Shown here one piece after another: positions 31,909-41,387 of a DNA stretch of 64,000 nt. The stretch comes from Marchantia polymorpha subsp. ruderalis. Its lineage: Eukaryota; Streptophyta; Marchantiopsida; Marchantiales; Marchantiaceae. Numbering within the stretch: position 1 is the first letter of the stretch; each line of letters starts with the position of its first letter. Where the stretch lies: contig AP031354.1 in the NCBI GenBank assembly GCA_037833965.1, positions 20,376,001 through 20,440,000 on the forward strand, written 5' to 3'. The translations under genes were made by a program, and so were the position numbers. A model generated the notes under the pieces. It was not told where the DNA came from. It saw only the letters and a program-made list of their open reading frames with translations, and made no database searches.

Positions 31909-34635
31909 GTGCGGAAACGAGTTGCGCAAGGATCTTGGCGGACCTTGAAAGAATTGGGAGTAGCGATCTTGAACGAGCGCAGAGAGAGTGAGCAGTCAGT
32001 GCTTGAGTGGCCGACGCGCAGTGGCGATTGTGAGAGAGCGAGCGAAAGGGAGAACGTTTGTGTGTGTGCAGGCAACGCAATGTCGAAGGTTCCCCAGCTG
32101 CGAGTGTCTCCACTCAGGGTGCCGCAGATCGGTCTACGCGCATTTCAAGATGTGCTGTTGAGGCTGAAGCTCGATTTTCTCCTATGGGGGTGGAATTGGA
32201 CATGTCCGGAGATGGTGCGCGAGTATCTGCAAGAGAGACACAAGCCTTCTCGCGGATTTCGCCCACACCCAGAGAGATGGGACATTTGCAATTGGGCGCA
32301 GGTGTTGGGCAGGTGTGCCGGCGAGGAAGGGGATCTCCTCTTCGAGGCCGACAGCGTGAAGGTGTCCCAGGAGGAAGAAGTCTCTTACAATGAGCTCTTC
32401 AAGGTGGCTAGACATCCCAAGAACGGTTTCCGGACACGGGATTACAAGGATCGATTGCGGAGAAATGTCGCGACGGCATTGCTGCAGATATTGCAGCCGA
32501 CCAAGACCGCTTACATGCATGGTTGGCAGGTAGAGTTCGTGGAGCTAGTGCTGTCAGGAGCTCCGGTGCATTGGGCACGGCTCCTGTGGAAGGTGACGCG
32601 CCAACATGCGCAAGAAGAGAGGGGAGGAACCCTCAATCATCTATCGCCTTACTTAATCGTGTTTTACCGGGCGATGGGATGTTTGACGAATGCTGAGAAA
32701 ACTCGGTTTCCGCAGCTGACCCGGACTTATCCAGGTAGATATTCGAGGGAGGCCGAAGTAGACACGGATCCGGACGAGGAACCTGCCAGTACGCCTCCGG
32801 CTCCGGCTCCAGCAAGGGCAGCAGAAGAACGTCGAAGTGAGCGCATTCCGCGAAAGCGGAAGTGGGATGAGAGACCTGAGGACAGGCAGCCGGAAGTGCC
32901 AGCTGCGCCGACTCGTGGTCGGCCCACCCCCGAGCCTCACAGTCGACCAAAACAGAGGGCACGCAAAATGCCAACTGTTACTGAGGAGACCAGGCGAACT
33001 CCGACCCGGCGGAATCTCACACAGGAAGAGATAATCGCTCAGATCCTAGGGAAGACGGCAGAAACCTCTGCACAGAAGGCACCACGGCCTTCGGGAGGAG
33101 ATGGACGGACTGACAGCCGGCCGACTGCGAGTCGGATGACTGAAGGTCGACAAGCGGAAGGAAGGCCAACTGAACGGCGCGTTGAACCGGACAGCAGGCC
33201 GGAAGCAGAAGAGAGTTTGGCTGACGAGCCAACAATCCTCAGAGGGTCGTCTTCGGCGGAAGGCACTTCTGGAAGAACGCCACCAACAAGCAGGCCAAGT
33301 GGAGTCAAGACGCGCAGGGTATATCCGACTCCCAGTCGGACAACTGCTGGTCGGCCGACTGCGAGTCGGACAACAGAGAGTCAGTCGGATTCGCCGACTG
33401 CGAGACGGATGGGGCCAACGACGAGTGTGCGGACGCCTTCGGCGGACGCACCTTCAGCAAGGACACCTCCCGCGCAGATTGCGCCGGAAGGACAGGCAGC
33501 AGAAGCGGGCGGTGCAAGAGTGACAAAAGTCACTGCGGCGTCGACCCCTTCACAAACCGAAGATCGAGCCGGAACAGGGGCTCAAGCAGTGGGATCTCCC
33601 ACTGCCATGGATATTTTAGCAGGCAGTGGAGCAGCAGTCGCAGCGGAAGCTGCTGCGCGCCACAGTTCCAGGGAGTCGCCAAGGGATTCGGTGGCGACTG
33701 AAATCCTCGAGACTGAGGATGATACGAGCTCGGAAGAGCAAGAAGCGGATTCGGTGCAAAAAACGCCAACAGGGGTGCTGTGCGAACAGATAGTTCCACT
33801 CCTGCGATATCTGGATCGCAAGACATCCAAATACGCAAGTGCCTTAAAACCGCTGTCTTATGTGGAGACAATCAGGCGAAGGACGAGGAGCAAGGTGGCA
33901 AGGTGGGCCTCTAGGTGCCAAGTATATGTGGATAGGAACACCGCCCTCCGACAACACCTGGCGGTCACCCAGAAGCTATACCAAGCCTTGCAGCAGCAGA
34001 AGGAGGATGCGGCGACGAAGAGTCAGGCGGATGCCGAACTAATACGGGCAAAGATCGAGTCGGAATTGCAGGAGGAGCGGAGACAGAACAAAGTCCTAGC
34101 AGCCGAGCTTGCGCGCCAGACGCGCGCCTTAGAAGAAAGTCAAAGAGCCCGCAAGGAGGATGAGGAGTTGTTGTGCAACTTGCAATCCGAGTGCTCGGAA
34201 TTGAGGGCACAACGTGCGGGATTGGAAATGCAGCTGGCAGAGGTGGAGAGCAGCTGCAGGGCACGAGGAGAGTTGGCGGCACGGGTGACTCGTTGTCTAA
34301 ACGGATACACCCATTGGGAGGTGGCAGCTCAAGAGAGGGTTACACTCCGGGAGTTCGAGCTTCGGGCGGCGGCCTTGACGGAAGGTGACAGTCGGAGTCG
34401 GCGGCGAGTGGCGAGAAAATTAGAAACCTTCTTGTCGGGTGCGCGCGACACTATGGCGCACTTGCAGTCGGAAGTCACCACAGCGCTCCGACGCCTGGGG
34501 TTACGCAGCCGGTCGGAACACTGGCAAGGTAGAGATAGTAAGCGGAGCAGTCCGGCGCGCATGAGGCGCAGCACCGGATGTGCTGAGTGCAGTAGAGTAG
34601 TTTGGTTTCGCGCAAATGCTGCGAATGGTAGATAG
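31909..34635 (+). CDS. LTR-encoded coiled-coil protein (A LTR 1, intact)
   Basis: 908 codons entirely inside U3. The shared start with B and F (NAMSKV, Met58, ATG at 32080) is the more likely initiator; residues 1-57 are not conserved. Order of parts: a conserved domain about 60-250 (LLWGWNW near 93, SRGFRPHPERWDICNWAQVLGRCAG, RTRDYKDRLRR, GGTLNHLSPYL); a basic PRKRKW motif; a Thr/Arg/Pro/Ser-rich disordered stretch to about 590; an acidic EILETEDDTSSEE; LLRYLDRK near 632; a coiled coil about 670-785; HWEVAAQERVTLREFELRAA; and a basic C-terminus with STGCAECS. No signal peptide, membrane segment or enzyme motif is visible. I recognise no family. On the genomic RNA it would lie after integrase. 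Confidence 0.75.
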   Translation: MRKRVAQGSWRTLKELGVAILNERRESEQSVLEWPTRSGDCERASERENVCVCAGNAMSKVPQLRVSPLRVPQIGLRAFQDVLLRLKLDFLLWGWNWTCPEMVREYLQERHKPSRGFRPHPERWDICNWAQVLGRCAGEEGDLLFEADSVKVSQEEEVSYNELFKVARHPKNGFRTRDYKDRLRRNVATALLQILQPTKTAYMHGWQVEFVELVLSGAPVHWARLLWKVTRQHAQEERGGTLNHLSPYLIVFYRAMGCLTNAEKTRFPQLTRTYPGRYSREAEVDTDPDEEPASTPPAPAPARAAEERRSERIPRKRKWDERPEDRQPEVPAAPTRGRPTPEPHSRPKQRARKMPTVTEETRRTPTRRNLTQEEIIAQILGKTAETSAQKAPRPSGGDGRTDSRPTASRMTEGRQAEGRPTERRVEPDSRPEAEESLADEPTILRGSSSAEGTSGRTPPTSRPSGVKTRRVYPTPSRTTAGRPTASRTTESQSDSPTARRMGPTTSVRTPSADAPSARTPPAQIAPEGQAAEAGGARVTKVTAASTPSQTEDRAGTGAQAVGSPTAMDILAGSGAAVAAEAAARHSSRESPRDSVATEILETEDDTSSEEQEADSVQKTPTGVLCEQIVPLLRYLDRKTSKYASALKPLSYVETIRRRTRSKVARWASRCQVYVDRNTALRQHLAVTQKLYQALQQQKEDAATKSQADAELIRAKIESELQEERRQNKVLAAELARQTRALEESQRARKEDEELLCNLQSECSELRAQRAGLEMQLAEVESSCRARGELAARVTRCLNGYTHWEVAAQERVTLREFELRAAALTEGDSRSRRRVARKLETFLSGARDTMAHLQSEVTTALRRLGLRSRSEHWQGRDSKRSSPARMRRSTGCAECSRVVWFRANAANGR

Positions 34636-34668
34636 GATAGCGTAGTGCTAGTTAGGATCTTTTGAGAG

Positions 34669-34697
34669 TATAAAGTAGATCAAGGCGTTTTGCCTTG
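34669..34697 (+). promoter_or_regulatory. A LTR 1 core promoter: TATA box and hairpin
   Basis: TATAAA (34669-34674) and CAAGGC-GTTTT-GCCTTG (34681-34697). Compared with B (CCAGGC/GCCTGG) the second base pair changed from C-G to A-T on both arms. Confidence 0.7.
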
Positions 34698-35597
34698 GGA
34701 CTCTTCCAGTTTCGGAAGTGCAGATCAGGAACTCACTTTCTTGGCGTGTTTGTGCATTTGGTCCTGGCACCACGTAGAGAAGCTGCAGCATAGCGAAGTT
34801 ACCGTATGTTGTAGTTGAAGGCCTTCGGCTGAATGTTCAGAGCTAGCACCCGGTTAGAGACTTGAGTAGTGCGGATCTGCACCTGCGGGTGATTTCTGAT
34901 GCTCAGAGCCGGCTGCGAGTTAGATACTTGAACAGTTCCCCCTTACTCCTTCGAGTGACATATCCTGATTGTACTCCTACGGGAAGTTTCCCCTGAATGC
35001 CAATGTGAAGTTTCATTACTTCGTGTAAACCTTGGTTTGTAATTCAGGTTGTGTGTGTGTTACTGGATCGTGTTTTCAGTAAGTTCTCAGTCGGGTCTGC
35101 ACTCCCTGCGTTTTGTGTGATAGTCGAGGGTGACGTCCACGGCGTACGTAGAGGCTTCGTTCCGAAGTGAGAAGTCCAGTCCGGGTACCCCCGCTAGTTC
35201 TTGGCGGAAGGGCAGTAAAAGCCGGAGTGGGAGGCACTTCCTGCAGAACCTCTGAGTGAACTTGCGAGACACTTTCCTCCTGAAATCCGAAGCGGAGGTC
35301 CTGACCGACCTCCGAGTTGTGCTTTTTTTGCCAGTTTCAGGTGTGTGTGTGTGTGTGTGTGTTGAGTGACCACGCTGTACCGTGCATCCTCCGAGCATCC
35401 TCCGAGTTGAGATCCTCCTCCGAGTCGAGCCTCCGAGTCGAGCACTGCAGTATTTCTGGGAGTGACAGTCGCCTAGAATTCAAACTCTACAAAAGTCTGT
35501 TAAACGTGACACTTTTACTCTGTGTGTTGCCTCTGTCCCTGTGGGTTCGATCTTTTTACCACCATACTGCAGTTTTAGCCTTTGGTGGGTTATTACA

Positions 35598-35637
35598 TAA
35601 GGAGCCGACAACTTCTTTTTGGCGCCGCTGCCGGGGA
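35598..35637 (+). promoter_or_regulatory. A copy 1 spacer and primer-binding site
   Basis: 22-nt spacer (35598-35619), then TGGCGCCGCTGCCGGGGA (35620-35637), complementary to plant tRNA-Asp except for one base. The gag ATG is 43 nt further on. Confidence 0.75.
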
Positions 35638-35669
35638 CAGTGCGTCAACACCAGAATACTTGAGCAGCA

Positions 35670-35711
35670 ATGCTCGGTGAATGTCGACGAGCGATAGTGT
35701 GGGAAACCTGA
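35670..35711 (+). CDS. Short upstream ORF overlapping A gag, copy 1 (13 aa)
   Basis: ATG 11 nt before the gag ATG and out of frame, 13 codons and TGA. Same position and length as in B (26091-26132), although the peptides differ in their second halves. Also present in copy 2 (46336-46377). Confidence 0.35.
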   Translation: MLGECRRAIVWET

Positions 35712-38509
35712 GTGCGAGAGCCACACGGAAACTCCGTCGAGATTCAGAAAAAGCCGTGGAAACAAAACGGCGAACTAAAAAGAAGACCCCCGGTGAGGAC
35801 TCTGCAGAAAGATCGCCATCACCGACTACTGGAAGACAAAGGCGTTCCAGTTCACCTACCGAGAGCATTGAGCTAACAGTTCTATTGGACATCCCTCCGA
35901 CGGGAACTCTTCCTGAGTTTGGCCAACCTAGGATCAGTCCGTCGACAGGATCATCGATGGCAAAACATCAAGCCAATCTCCGCCAGGTGTTTTCCCAACC
36001 TACCACCAAACATTCGTATCCAAGATACACGGGAACGGGCGACGACGATGATGCAGATTCATACATAAAGCTCTTCGAGTCTGTCTCCATCGCCAATCGT
36101 GAGACCAGTGATGAAGACAGACTACGAATCTTTCCTAGCCTGCTACGCAGACGAGCGCGTAGCTGGTACAACCATGAGAGCACCGACCCCACTGGCATCC
36201 GGACCTGGGCTCAGCTCAAGGAAAAGTTTCTGAGGCGGTTCCGCGAACTCGGATATGACAGTCGAGTTCTGACCCGGCTTCGAAATCTTCGACGCGAGCG
36301 GAAGGAGAATCTTCGAGACTACACTGAGAGATTCCAAGACCTCCTAGATCGAATTCCGAAGACAGGCCCAGGAGAACCATACTCGGTACAACAGGCAGTG
36401 GATTGGTATGTGACAGGGCTCTCAAGAGAAATGGAGACCTTCTGTAGGAGAGGCAAGACTGACACAATCCAAGATGTGATAGCTTCCGCGGAGACCTTTG
36501 AGACGTCAACCCTTGACACTCGAAGACGCGACCGACGGTCGACGAAGAAGAAGTCGCAAGGCGGACGCCGGAAGAGAAGGAACTCGCCTTCCTCGACAGA
36601 AGAATCAAGCTCCTCCGAATCAAGTTCTTCCTCGGAAGAGGAAGAGGACTCGTCATCTTCAGAAGAAGAAAGACGGAAGAAGAAACGCAGTGCGATCAAG
36701 AAGAAGGATCGAGGTAAGGGAATCCCAGTGAAGACTCAAGGGGACATCGCAGCCAAGGTAGACAACCTGGTGAAGAATTTTGCGGACCTGAAAGTTCATG
36801 TAGTGGGAGGCCAAGACCGACGTAAATCACCTGCGAGGCAACGAGCGAATCTCTGGTGTACTACGTGCGGACAGGTGGGACATGCCAACAAGGAGTGCAT
36901 GTCCGCGCGGCCATCTTACCCAGTGAATGCGGTCGAATGGGCACCACAGTGGGAGAACCCTATGTATTATGCTGAGCCACCTATGTATTATGCTGAGCAG
37001 GTTGAGGACACCGCCTACTCGGTACAGACAGCTCCAGCTACAACTCCGAACCCACCGGTGCATATACCGCGCTTTGTTCCGAGGGAAATGGCGGGTACAC
37101 TCCCACCAAGACGCATGGCACCTCCAGGCAATCACAACCGACCTCGACCACAATTCGATGGTTGCTACAACTGCGGAGACATGGGGCATTACGCGCCAAG
37201 CTGTCCCCACCCGAGGAAGCCAATGGGGTATGCACCGTTGTGCAGCAATTGCAAGAAGTCTGGACACACAGTAGCCGAATGTGATCAGCCCCAACTCCCT
37301 AGGCCAGCAGTGCGTTTCGTATCAACACCTGGCAAGGAAGAAGTGCAGGTCAACCAGGTAGAACTGAGTCTGGACCCAGATGAAGGAAACGAAGTATGGC
37401 CAGAGGAAGAAGTGATGTGCGGTCGGGTAGAAACCCGAAGTTCGAAGAGGAGGGGAGAAGGTCACGAGGACACTCGCCGCCTCGAGCGTAGAGAAGAGAG
37501 AAGGAAGTCTAAAGAAGATAGAGAAGGCCAAAGAAGGAGGCCGGGTACACCTCCGGCTATGAGAAACACCCAGCCGGAGCAGAACTCAGAAAAGGCGGAC
37601 AGGTATTCGGAAGAGTCCCGGACTCGAGATTACCTTCCGGACATCAAAGATGAGGTGAGTCACCTCATCAAGGAAGCACTGGGCGCCGGAATGACATCCG
37701 ACGACCGGAAGGCGGTTAGGCCCCCTACACCCCTTCCGACCGCGAGTACAGGGAAACTTCCGGCTGTGACTTCCAACACTTCCTACGACATAGTGAAAGA
37801 CATGGGGAGCCAGAGGGCAAATATTTCCTTCCACCAGTTGTTGGAAGACAATAAGACGTACAGGAGGATGCTGATGCTTTCGTTGCGCCGACCACGCAAA
37901 CCCCGAAAAGAGAAACTTCCGGCTGTGTACAGAGTGGAAGGAGGAGACCTGGGACCTCCAGAGATCGAGGTAGAGATCGGAGGCTGCGTCATACAGAAGG
38001 TACCAGTGGACTCCGGCTCGGGCGTGAATATCATGACCGAGGAGACAGCGAACTCCTTGGGATTCCAGACCTTCGAACCTACATCCCGAGTATTGCGACT
38101 GGCCGATCAAACACGCAGAATGCCACTAGGAATGTTGAGCAATGTGAGAACCAACATTGGAGGAGTGGACTTTCAACTGTCCTACATAATACTGCAACCT
38201 CTGATGAAGAAAGGTTATGATGTGCTGCTTGGCAGACCGTGGCTATACGATGCCAAAGCAAGGTGTGACTGGAGTAGGAAGAGATTACAGTTCCGTAGCC
38301 CTGCGGACCCTCCGACTGTCATTACCGTACCATGGACCAAGGTACCCCATGAGGGCGAAACACCTTCCACCACCTCCGGTTACACAACCGGAGGGGAGAC
38401 CAGCTCATCATGCACTTCCGAGACCGAAACGTCGGAGGAATTTGTGGGCTACGTCACTTGCTGCTCCATTGAGGAGGAAGGAGACGAGGTGTATCCGGAT
38501 GACGAATAG
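35681..38509 (+). CDS. gag: A gag-protease, copy 1 (942 aa)
   Basis: Intact frame from MSTSDSVGNL. Basic N-terminus; capsid domain about residues 110-275 (IFPSLLRRRARSWYNHES, LKEKFLRRFRELGYDSRV); Ser/Glu/Lys-rich linker about 285-350; three CCHC zinc knuckles near 393, 495 and 521; NISFHQLLEDNKTYRRM; aspartic protease VDSGSGVNIMT with the catalytic Asp near 776; DVLLGRPWLYDAKARCDW. It makes the particle and cleaves the polyprotein. It ends with TAG in a readthrough context. It differs from copy 2 by K/E in the MAKHQ motif and K/Q near residue 351. Confidence 0.95.
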   Translation: MSTSDSVGNLSARATRKLRRDSEKAVETKRRTKKKTPGEDSAERSPSPTTGRQRRSSSPTESIELTVLLDIPPTGTLPEFGQPRISPSTGSSMAKHQANLRQVFSQPTTKHSYPRYTGTGDDDDADSYIKLFESVSIANRETSDEDRLRIFPSLLRRRARSWYNHESTDPTGIRTWAQLKEKFLRRFRELGYDSRVLTRLRNLRRERKENLRDYTERFQDLLDRIPKTGPGEPYSVQQAVDWYVTGLSREMETFCRRGKTDTIQDVIASAETFETSTLDTRRRDRRSTKKKSQGGRRKRRNSPSSTEESSSSESSSSSEEEEDSSSSEEERRKKKRSAIKKKDRGKGIPVKTQGDIAAKVDNLVKNFADLKVHVVGGQDRRKSPARQRANLWCTTCGQVGHANKECMSARPSYPVNAVEWAPQWENPMYYAEPPMYYAEQVEDTAYSVQTAPATTPNPPVHIPRFVPREMAGTLPPRRMAPPGNHNRPRPQFDGCYNCGDMGHYAPSCPHPRKPMGYAPLCSNCKKSGHTVAECDQPQLPRPAVRFVSTPGKEEVQVNQVELSLDPDEGNEVWPEEEVMCGRVETRSSKRRGEGHEDTRRLERREERRKSKEDREGQRRRPGTPPAMRNTQPEQNSEKADRYSEESRTRDYLPDIKDEVSHLIKEALGAGMTSDDRKAVRPPTPLPTASTGKLPAVTSNTSYDIVKDMGSQRANISFHQLLEDNKTYRRMLMLSLRRPRKPRKEKLPAVYRVEGGDLGPPEIEVEIGGCVIQKVPVDSGSGVNIMTEETANSLGFQTFEPTSRVLRLADQTRRMPLGMLSNVRTNIGGVDFQLSYIILQPLMKKGYDVLLGRPWLYDAKARCDWSRKRLQFRSPADPPTVITVPWTKVPHEGETPSTTSGYTTGGETSSSCTSETETSEEFVGYVTCCSIEEEGDEVYPDDE

Positions 38510-38515
38510 CAACTA
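38507..38515 (+). promoter_or_regulatory. Candidate readthrough signal, A copy 1 (UAG CAA CUA)
   Basis: TAG followed by CAACTA, matching CAR-YYA. The frame then stays open through RT, RNase H and INT to 41350. The first ATG after the stop is 100 nt further in, beyond residues conserved with B, so the region between is evidently translated. Confidence 0.75.
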
Positions 38516-41350
38516 GCAGCCGGACTGGGCAGAAGCGAGATCAGTCACACAGAGGGGATTGTTGACCCGAGTGATTGCTGCGAACTGCAACTCAGTCCAG
38601 GTAAAGGCTTGAAGGTGTCAAGCCAGGTACAAGGAGAAGAGTTGAACAGGGTACAGGCGTTTCTTCGCCAGTATGAGGATGTCTTCGCATGGAAGATTGA
38701 AGACATGAAAGGCATACCTGCAAGGTATGGAGAGCACAGAATCGACTTGTTGGACGAGGCAGTTCCGGTTCGCCAACGCCAGTACAGGCTCAACCCAAAA
38801 TATTCATTATTGGTGAAGGACGAAATCGATAAGTACCTAAGCGCAGGAATCATCTACCCGGTACTCAGTAGCGAGTGGGTGTCGCCTATCGTGATCGTGC
38901 CCAAGAAACTGACGGGTAAAATCCGGGTGTGCCAGGACTTCCGAAAGCTGAACGCAGCAACGAGGAAGGACCATCACCCTCTTCCTTTCACGGACTCTAT
39001 TTTGGACCATGTAGCAGGGCATGAATGCTACAGCTTCCTAGACGGATTCTCCGGCTACAACCACGTGTCTATCAGGGAACAGGACAAGGACAAAACAACC
39101 TTCACGACCGACTGGGGAACCTATGCTTATCACAAGATGCCGTTCGGTCTGTGCAACGCGCCAGCGACGTTCCAGCGGATGATGACAAACATCTTCCAAG
39201 AGCACCTGAGGAAGTTCCTAGAAATTTTCATCGACGACTTTTGTGTCTTCGGTAAGAGGTCGGAGCACCTTAACCATCTTCGGCAAACGTTCGACAGATG
39301 TAGGGAGAGCAGCTTGTCCTTACACCCTGAGAAATGTTTTTTCTTCATGACCAGCGGAATCCTGCTAGGGCACCGAGTTTCGTCCGATGGCATTGCAGTC
39401 GATGTAGAGAAGGTGAAGATTATTCTCGAACTGCAGCCGCCAACGAATCTGCGTGAGTTGAGGGCCTTCCTTGGCCATGTAGGTTATTACAGAAGGTTCA
39501 TAAATATGTACGCCATCTTGGCAGCCGCTCTGACGAAGCTGCTTAAGAAGGATGAACCCTATGTGTGGGGCAAAGAGCAACAGCTGGCCTTTGAAACGCT
39601 CAAAGCCAAACTGACGACTGCTCCGGTTCTGAGAAGTCCGGATTGGAACAGACCTTTCCATGTCTATGTAGACACGTCGGCGTTTGCAATCGGAGTGGTT
39701 CTCAGTCAGAAGAACGACAATAAGAAAGACTACCCGATTTACTTCGCGAGTCGTCAGTTGTCAGCAGCAGAGAAGAAGTACACGACAACTGAGAGGGAGG
39801 CGTTGGGAATGGTGTACTCCTGCAAGAAGTTCCGACATTATTTGATCTGCTACGAGTTCGTGTTTCATGTAGATCATTACGCCTTACAGCACCTGGTGAA
39901 GAAGGCGGATCTGTCCGGACGAATTGCCAGGTGGGTACTACTGCTGCAAGAATTCACCTACACTGTACAGACACGGAAAGGCGTTCACCATGAGAACGCG
40001 GACTACCTCTCCCGACTATGGACCGAACCCATAGAGGAGGAAGTAGTGGATGATTTTCCCGACGAACAACTTTTTCAGTTGTCCGCCAGCCATGAGTCCA
40101 GGTACGCGGACTTATACAGGTTCCTGCTCACACTCCAATGTCCGGAAGGATTGGATGCAGAGCAGCGCACAGTCTTCGTTCATAAAGCGGGACCTTACCA
40201 GCTTCAACAAGGGGTCTTGTTCAAGAAAATGGCAGACGAGAGGTTGTGCAGATGCCTAGAGGAGTCCGAAGTCCCGCGAGTTGTCAAAGCCATGCACAAA
40301 GAAGACGCTGGTGGTCACTACGCCACCAGAAACACAGTGACCAAAATTGTGAATGCAGGATACTGGTGGCCGACGATGTTCAAAGATGTACACGACTACG
40401 TTCGCAAATGCGACAGCTGCCAGAGGACGGGAAGGCCGACTCCGACCACGAGATGGCCTCTTACACCAATCATGCCATTGGCACCATTTGAAAAATGGGG
40501 GATCGACTTCGTGGGACCAATACAACCTGTCACTAAAGGCACGCGCAGGCGCTACATATTGGTAGCAACAGACTATGCGACCAAGATGGTGGAGGCAGAG
40601 GCCACAAGGCACGACGACGCAGCCGCAGTAGCACGGTTCCTATTCGAATCAATCATCACACGCTACGGGTGCCCCCTAGAAATAGTCAGTGACAGAGGGA
40701 CGCACTTTCTGAATCAGGTGATAGAGAGTTTGACGCGGCACTTCCAGATTAAGCATCGAAAGACTACTCCATACAACCCCAAGGCAAATGGTCTGACAGA
40801 GAAGTCCAATGGATTACTCTGTAAGATACTCCTCAAGGTGACTGTAAACCATGCTCATGACTGGGACACCAAGCTACCGGCCGCCTTATGGGCATATAGA
40901 ACGGCAGAAAAAGTCACCACCAGGCAAACACCTTACTTCCTAGTTTATGGGCAGCATCCGATCTTACCCATCGAATTCGAGATACCTACCAAGAGGACCT
41001 TAGATCAGAGAAGGCTGGACGCGGAAGAAAGTCAGGCATATCGACTGCAAGAGGTAATGGCACTGGAGGAAAGACGTCAAGAGGCCGAAGATCGGACAAA
41101 GCAATTACAACTCAGGCGGAAGGAGAAGTACGATCGAAGGCTCAAACCAGTACTGCTGGAGAAGGGCGACTTGGCTTTGCTATACGATAGCAGACATGCT
41201 AGATTTCCAGGCAAGCTCCACTTGAGGTGGATGGGACCTTACAAGGTGATAGAAGTTTTTCCAAATGGATCCATCCAACTCGCAGAACTGACGGGAGAAT
41301 GGTTAGGCACCCGCGTGAACGGATGGCGTCTGAAGAAATACCACGTGTAA
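38510..41350 (+). CDS. pol: A RT-RNase H-integrase, copy 1
   Basis: Expressed by readthrough, first residues QLAAGLGRSE. Counting from the first ATG (38609): RT with WVSPIVIVPKKL, VCQDFRKLNA, MPFGLCNAPATFQRMM, FIDDF near 206; RNase H VYVDTSAFAIG near 351; integrase HHCC (HKEDAGGHY, KCDSCQ) from 565; triad D in GIDFVG (~632), D in VSDRGTHF (~694), E in NGLTEKSN (~730); SH3-like C-terminus ending in NGWRLKKYHV, without a chromodomain. Copy 1 has His at 39062-39064 where copy 2, B, D, E and H have Gln in the conserved GYNQ motif, so this RT may be impaired. Confidence 0.94.
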   Translation, partial: QLAAGLGRSEISHTEGIVDPSDCCELQLSPGKGLKVSSQVQGEELNRVQAFLRQYEDVFAWKIEDMKGIPARYGEHRIDLLDEAVPVRQRQYRLNPKYSLLVKDEIDKYLSAGIIYPVLSSEWVSPIVIVPKKLTGKIRVCQDFRKLNAATRKDHHPLPFTDSILDHVAGHECYSFLDGFSGYNHVSIREQDKDKTTFTTDWGTYAYHKMPFGLCNAPATFQRMMTNIFQEHLRKFLEIFIDDFCVFGKRSEHLNHLRQTFDRCRESSLSLHPEKCFFFMTSGILLGHRVSSDGIAVDVEKVKIILELQPPTNLRELRAFLGHVGYYRRFINMYAILAAALTKLLKKDEPYVWGKEQQLAFETLKAKLTTAPVLRSPDWNRPFHVYVDTSAFAIGVVLSQKNDNKKDYPIYFASRQLSAAEKKYTTTEREALGMVYSCKKFRHYLICYEFVFHVDHYALQHLVKKADLSGRIARWVLLLQEFTYTVQTRKGVHHENADYLSRLWTEPIEEEVVDDFPDEQLFQLSASHESRYADLYRFLLTLQCPEGLDAEQRTVFVHKAGPYQLQQGVLFKKMADERLCRCLEESEVPRVVKAMHKEDAGGHYATRNTVTKIVNAGYWWPTMFKDVHDYVRKCDSCQRTGRPTPTTRWPLTPIMPLAPFEKWGIDFVGPIQPVTKGTRRRYILVATDYATKMVEAEATRHDDAAAVARFLFESIITRYGCPLEIVSDRGTHFLNQVIESLTRHFQIKHRKTTPYNPKANGLTEKSNGLLCKILLKVTVNHAHDWDTKLPAALWAYRTAEKVTTRQTPYFLVYGQHPILPIEFEIPTKRTLDQRRLDAEESQAYRLQEVMALEERRQEAEDRTKQLQLRRKEKYDRRLKPVLLEKGDLALLYDSRHARFPGKLHLRWMGPYKVIEVFPNGSIQLAELTGEWLGTRVNGWRLKKYHV

Positions 41351-41374
41351 ATGTTCGCGTGGGCGCTCACAATT

Positions 41375-41387
41375 GAGGAGGGGGGCA
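41375..41387 (+). promoter_or_regulatory. A polypurine tract, copy 1
   Basis: GAGGAGGGGGG followed by CA and the LTR start TGTGG; primer for plus-strand DNA synthesis. Same in copy 2 (52041-52053), and GAGGAGGGGAG in B (58044-58054). Confidence 0.8.

Larger units (their letters stand above)
30721..35597 (+). mobile_element. A LTR 1 (4877 bp)
   Basis: Starts TGTGGTAACACAC plus a T-rich run ending GCAG and ends GGTTATTACA. 30721-31908 is non-coding U3 (GC-rich, CGCCTTCGGCG motifs; its small ORFs are not supported). The 908-codon ORF follows, then TATA box (34669), hairpin, and R/U5 to 35597 with a GT microsatellite (35341-35362). One extra T in the initial run distinguishes it from LTR 2. Confidence 0.93.

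Noticed and set aside
35681-38509. Antisense ORFs of 100-170 codons across gag
   Set aside because: They are shadows in other frames of high-GC coding sequence and carry no recognisable motif.
40960-41350. Chromodomain at the integrase C-terminus
   Set aside because: All integrases here (A, B, D, E) end shortly after the SH3-like GPY/F-type region.
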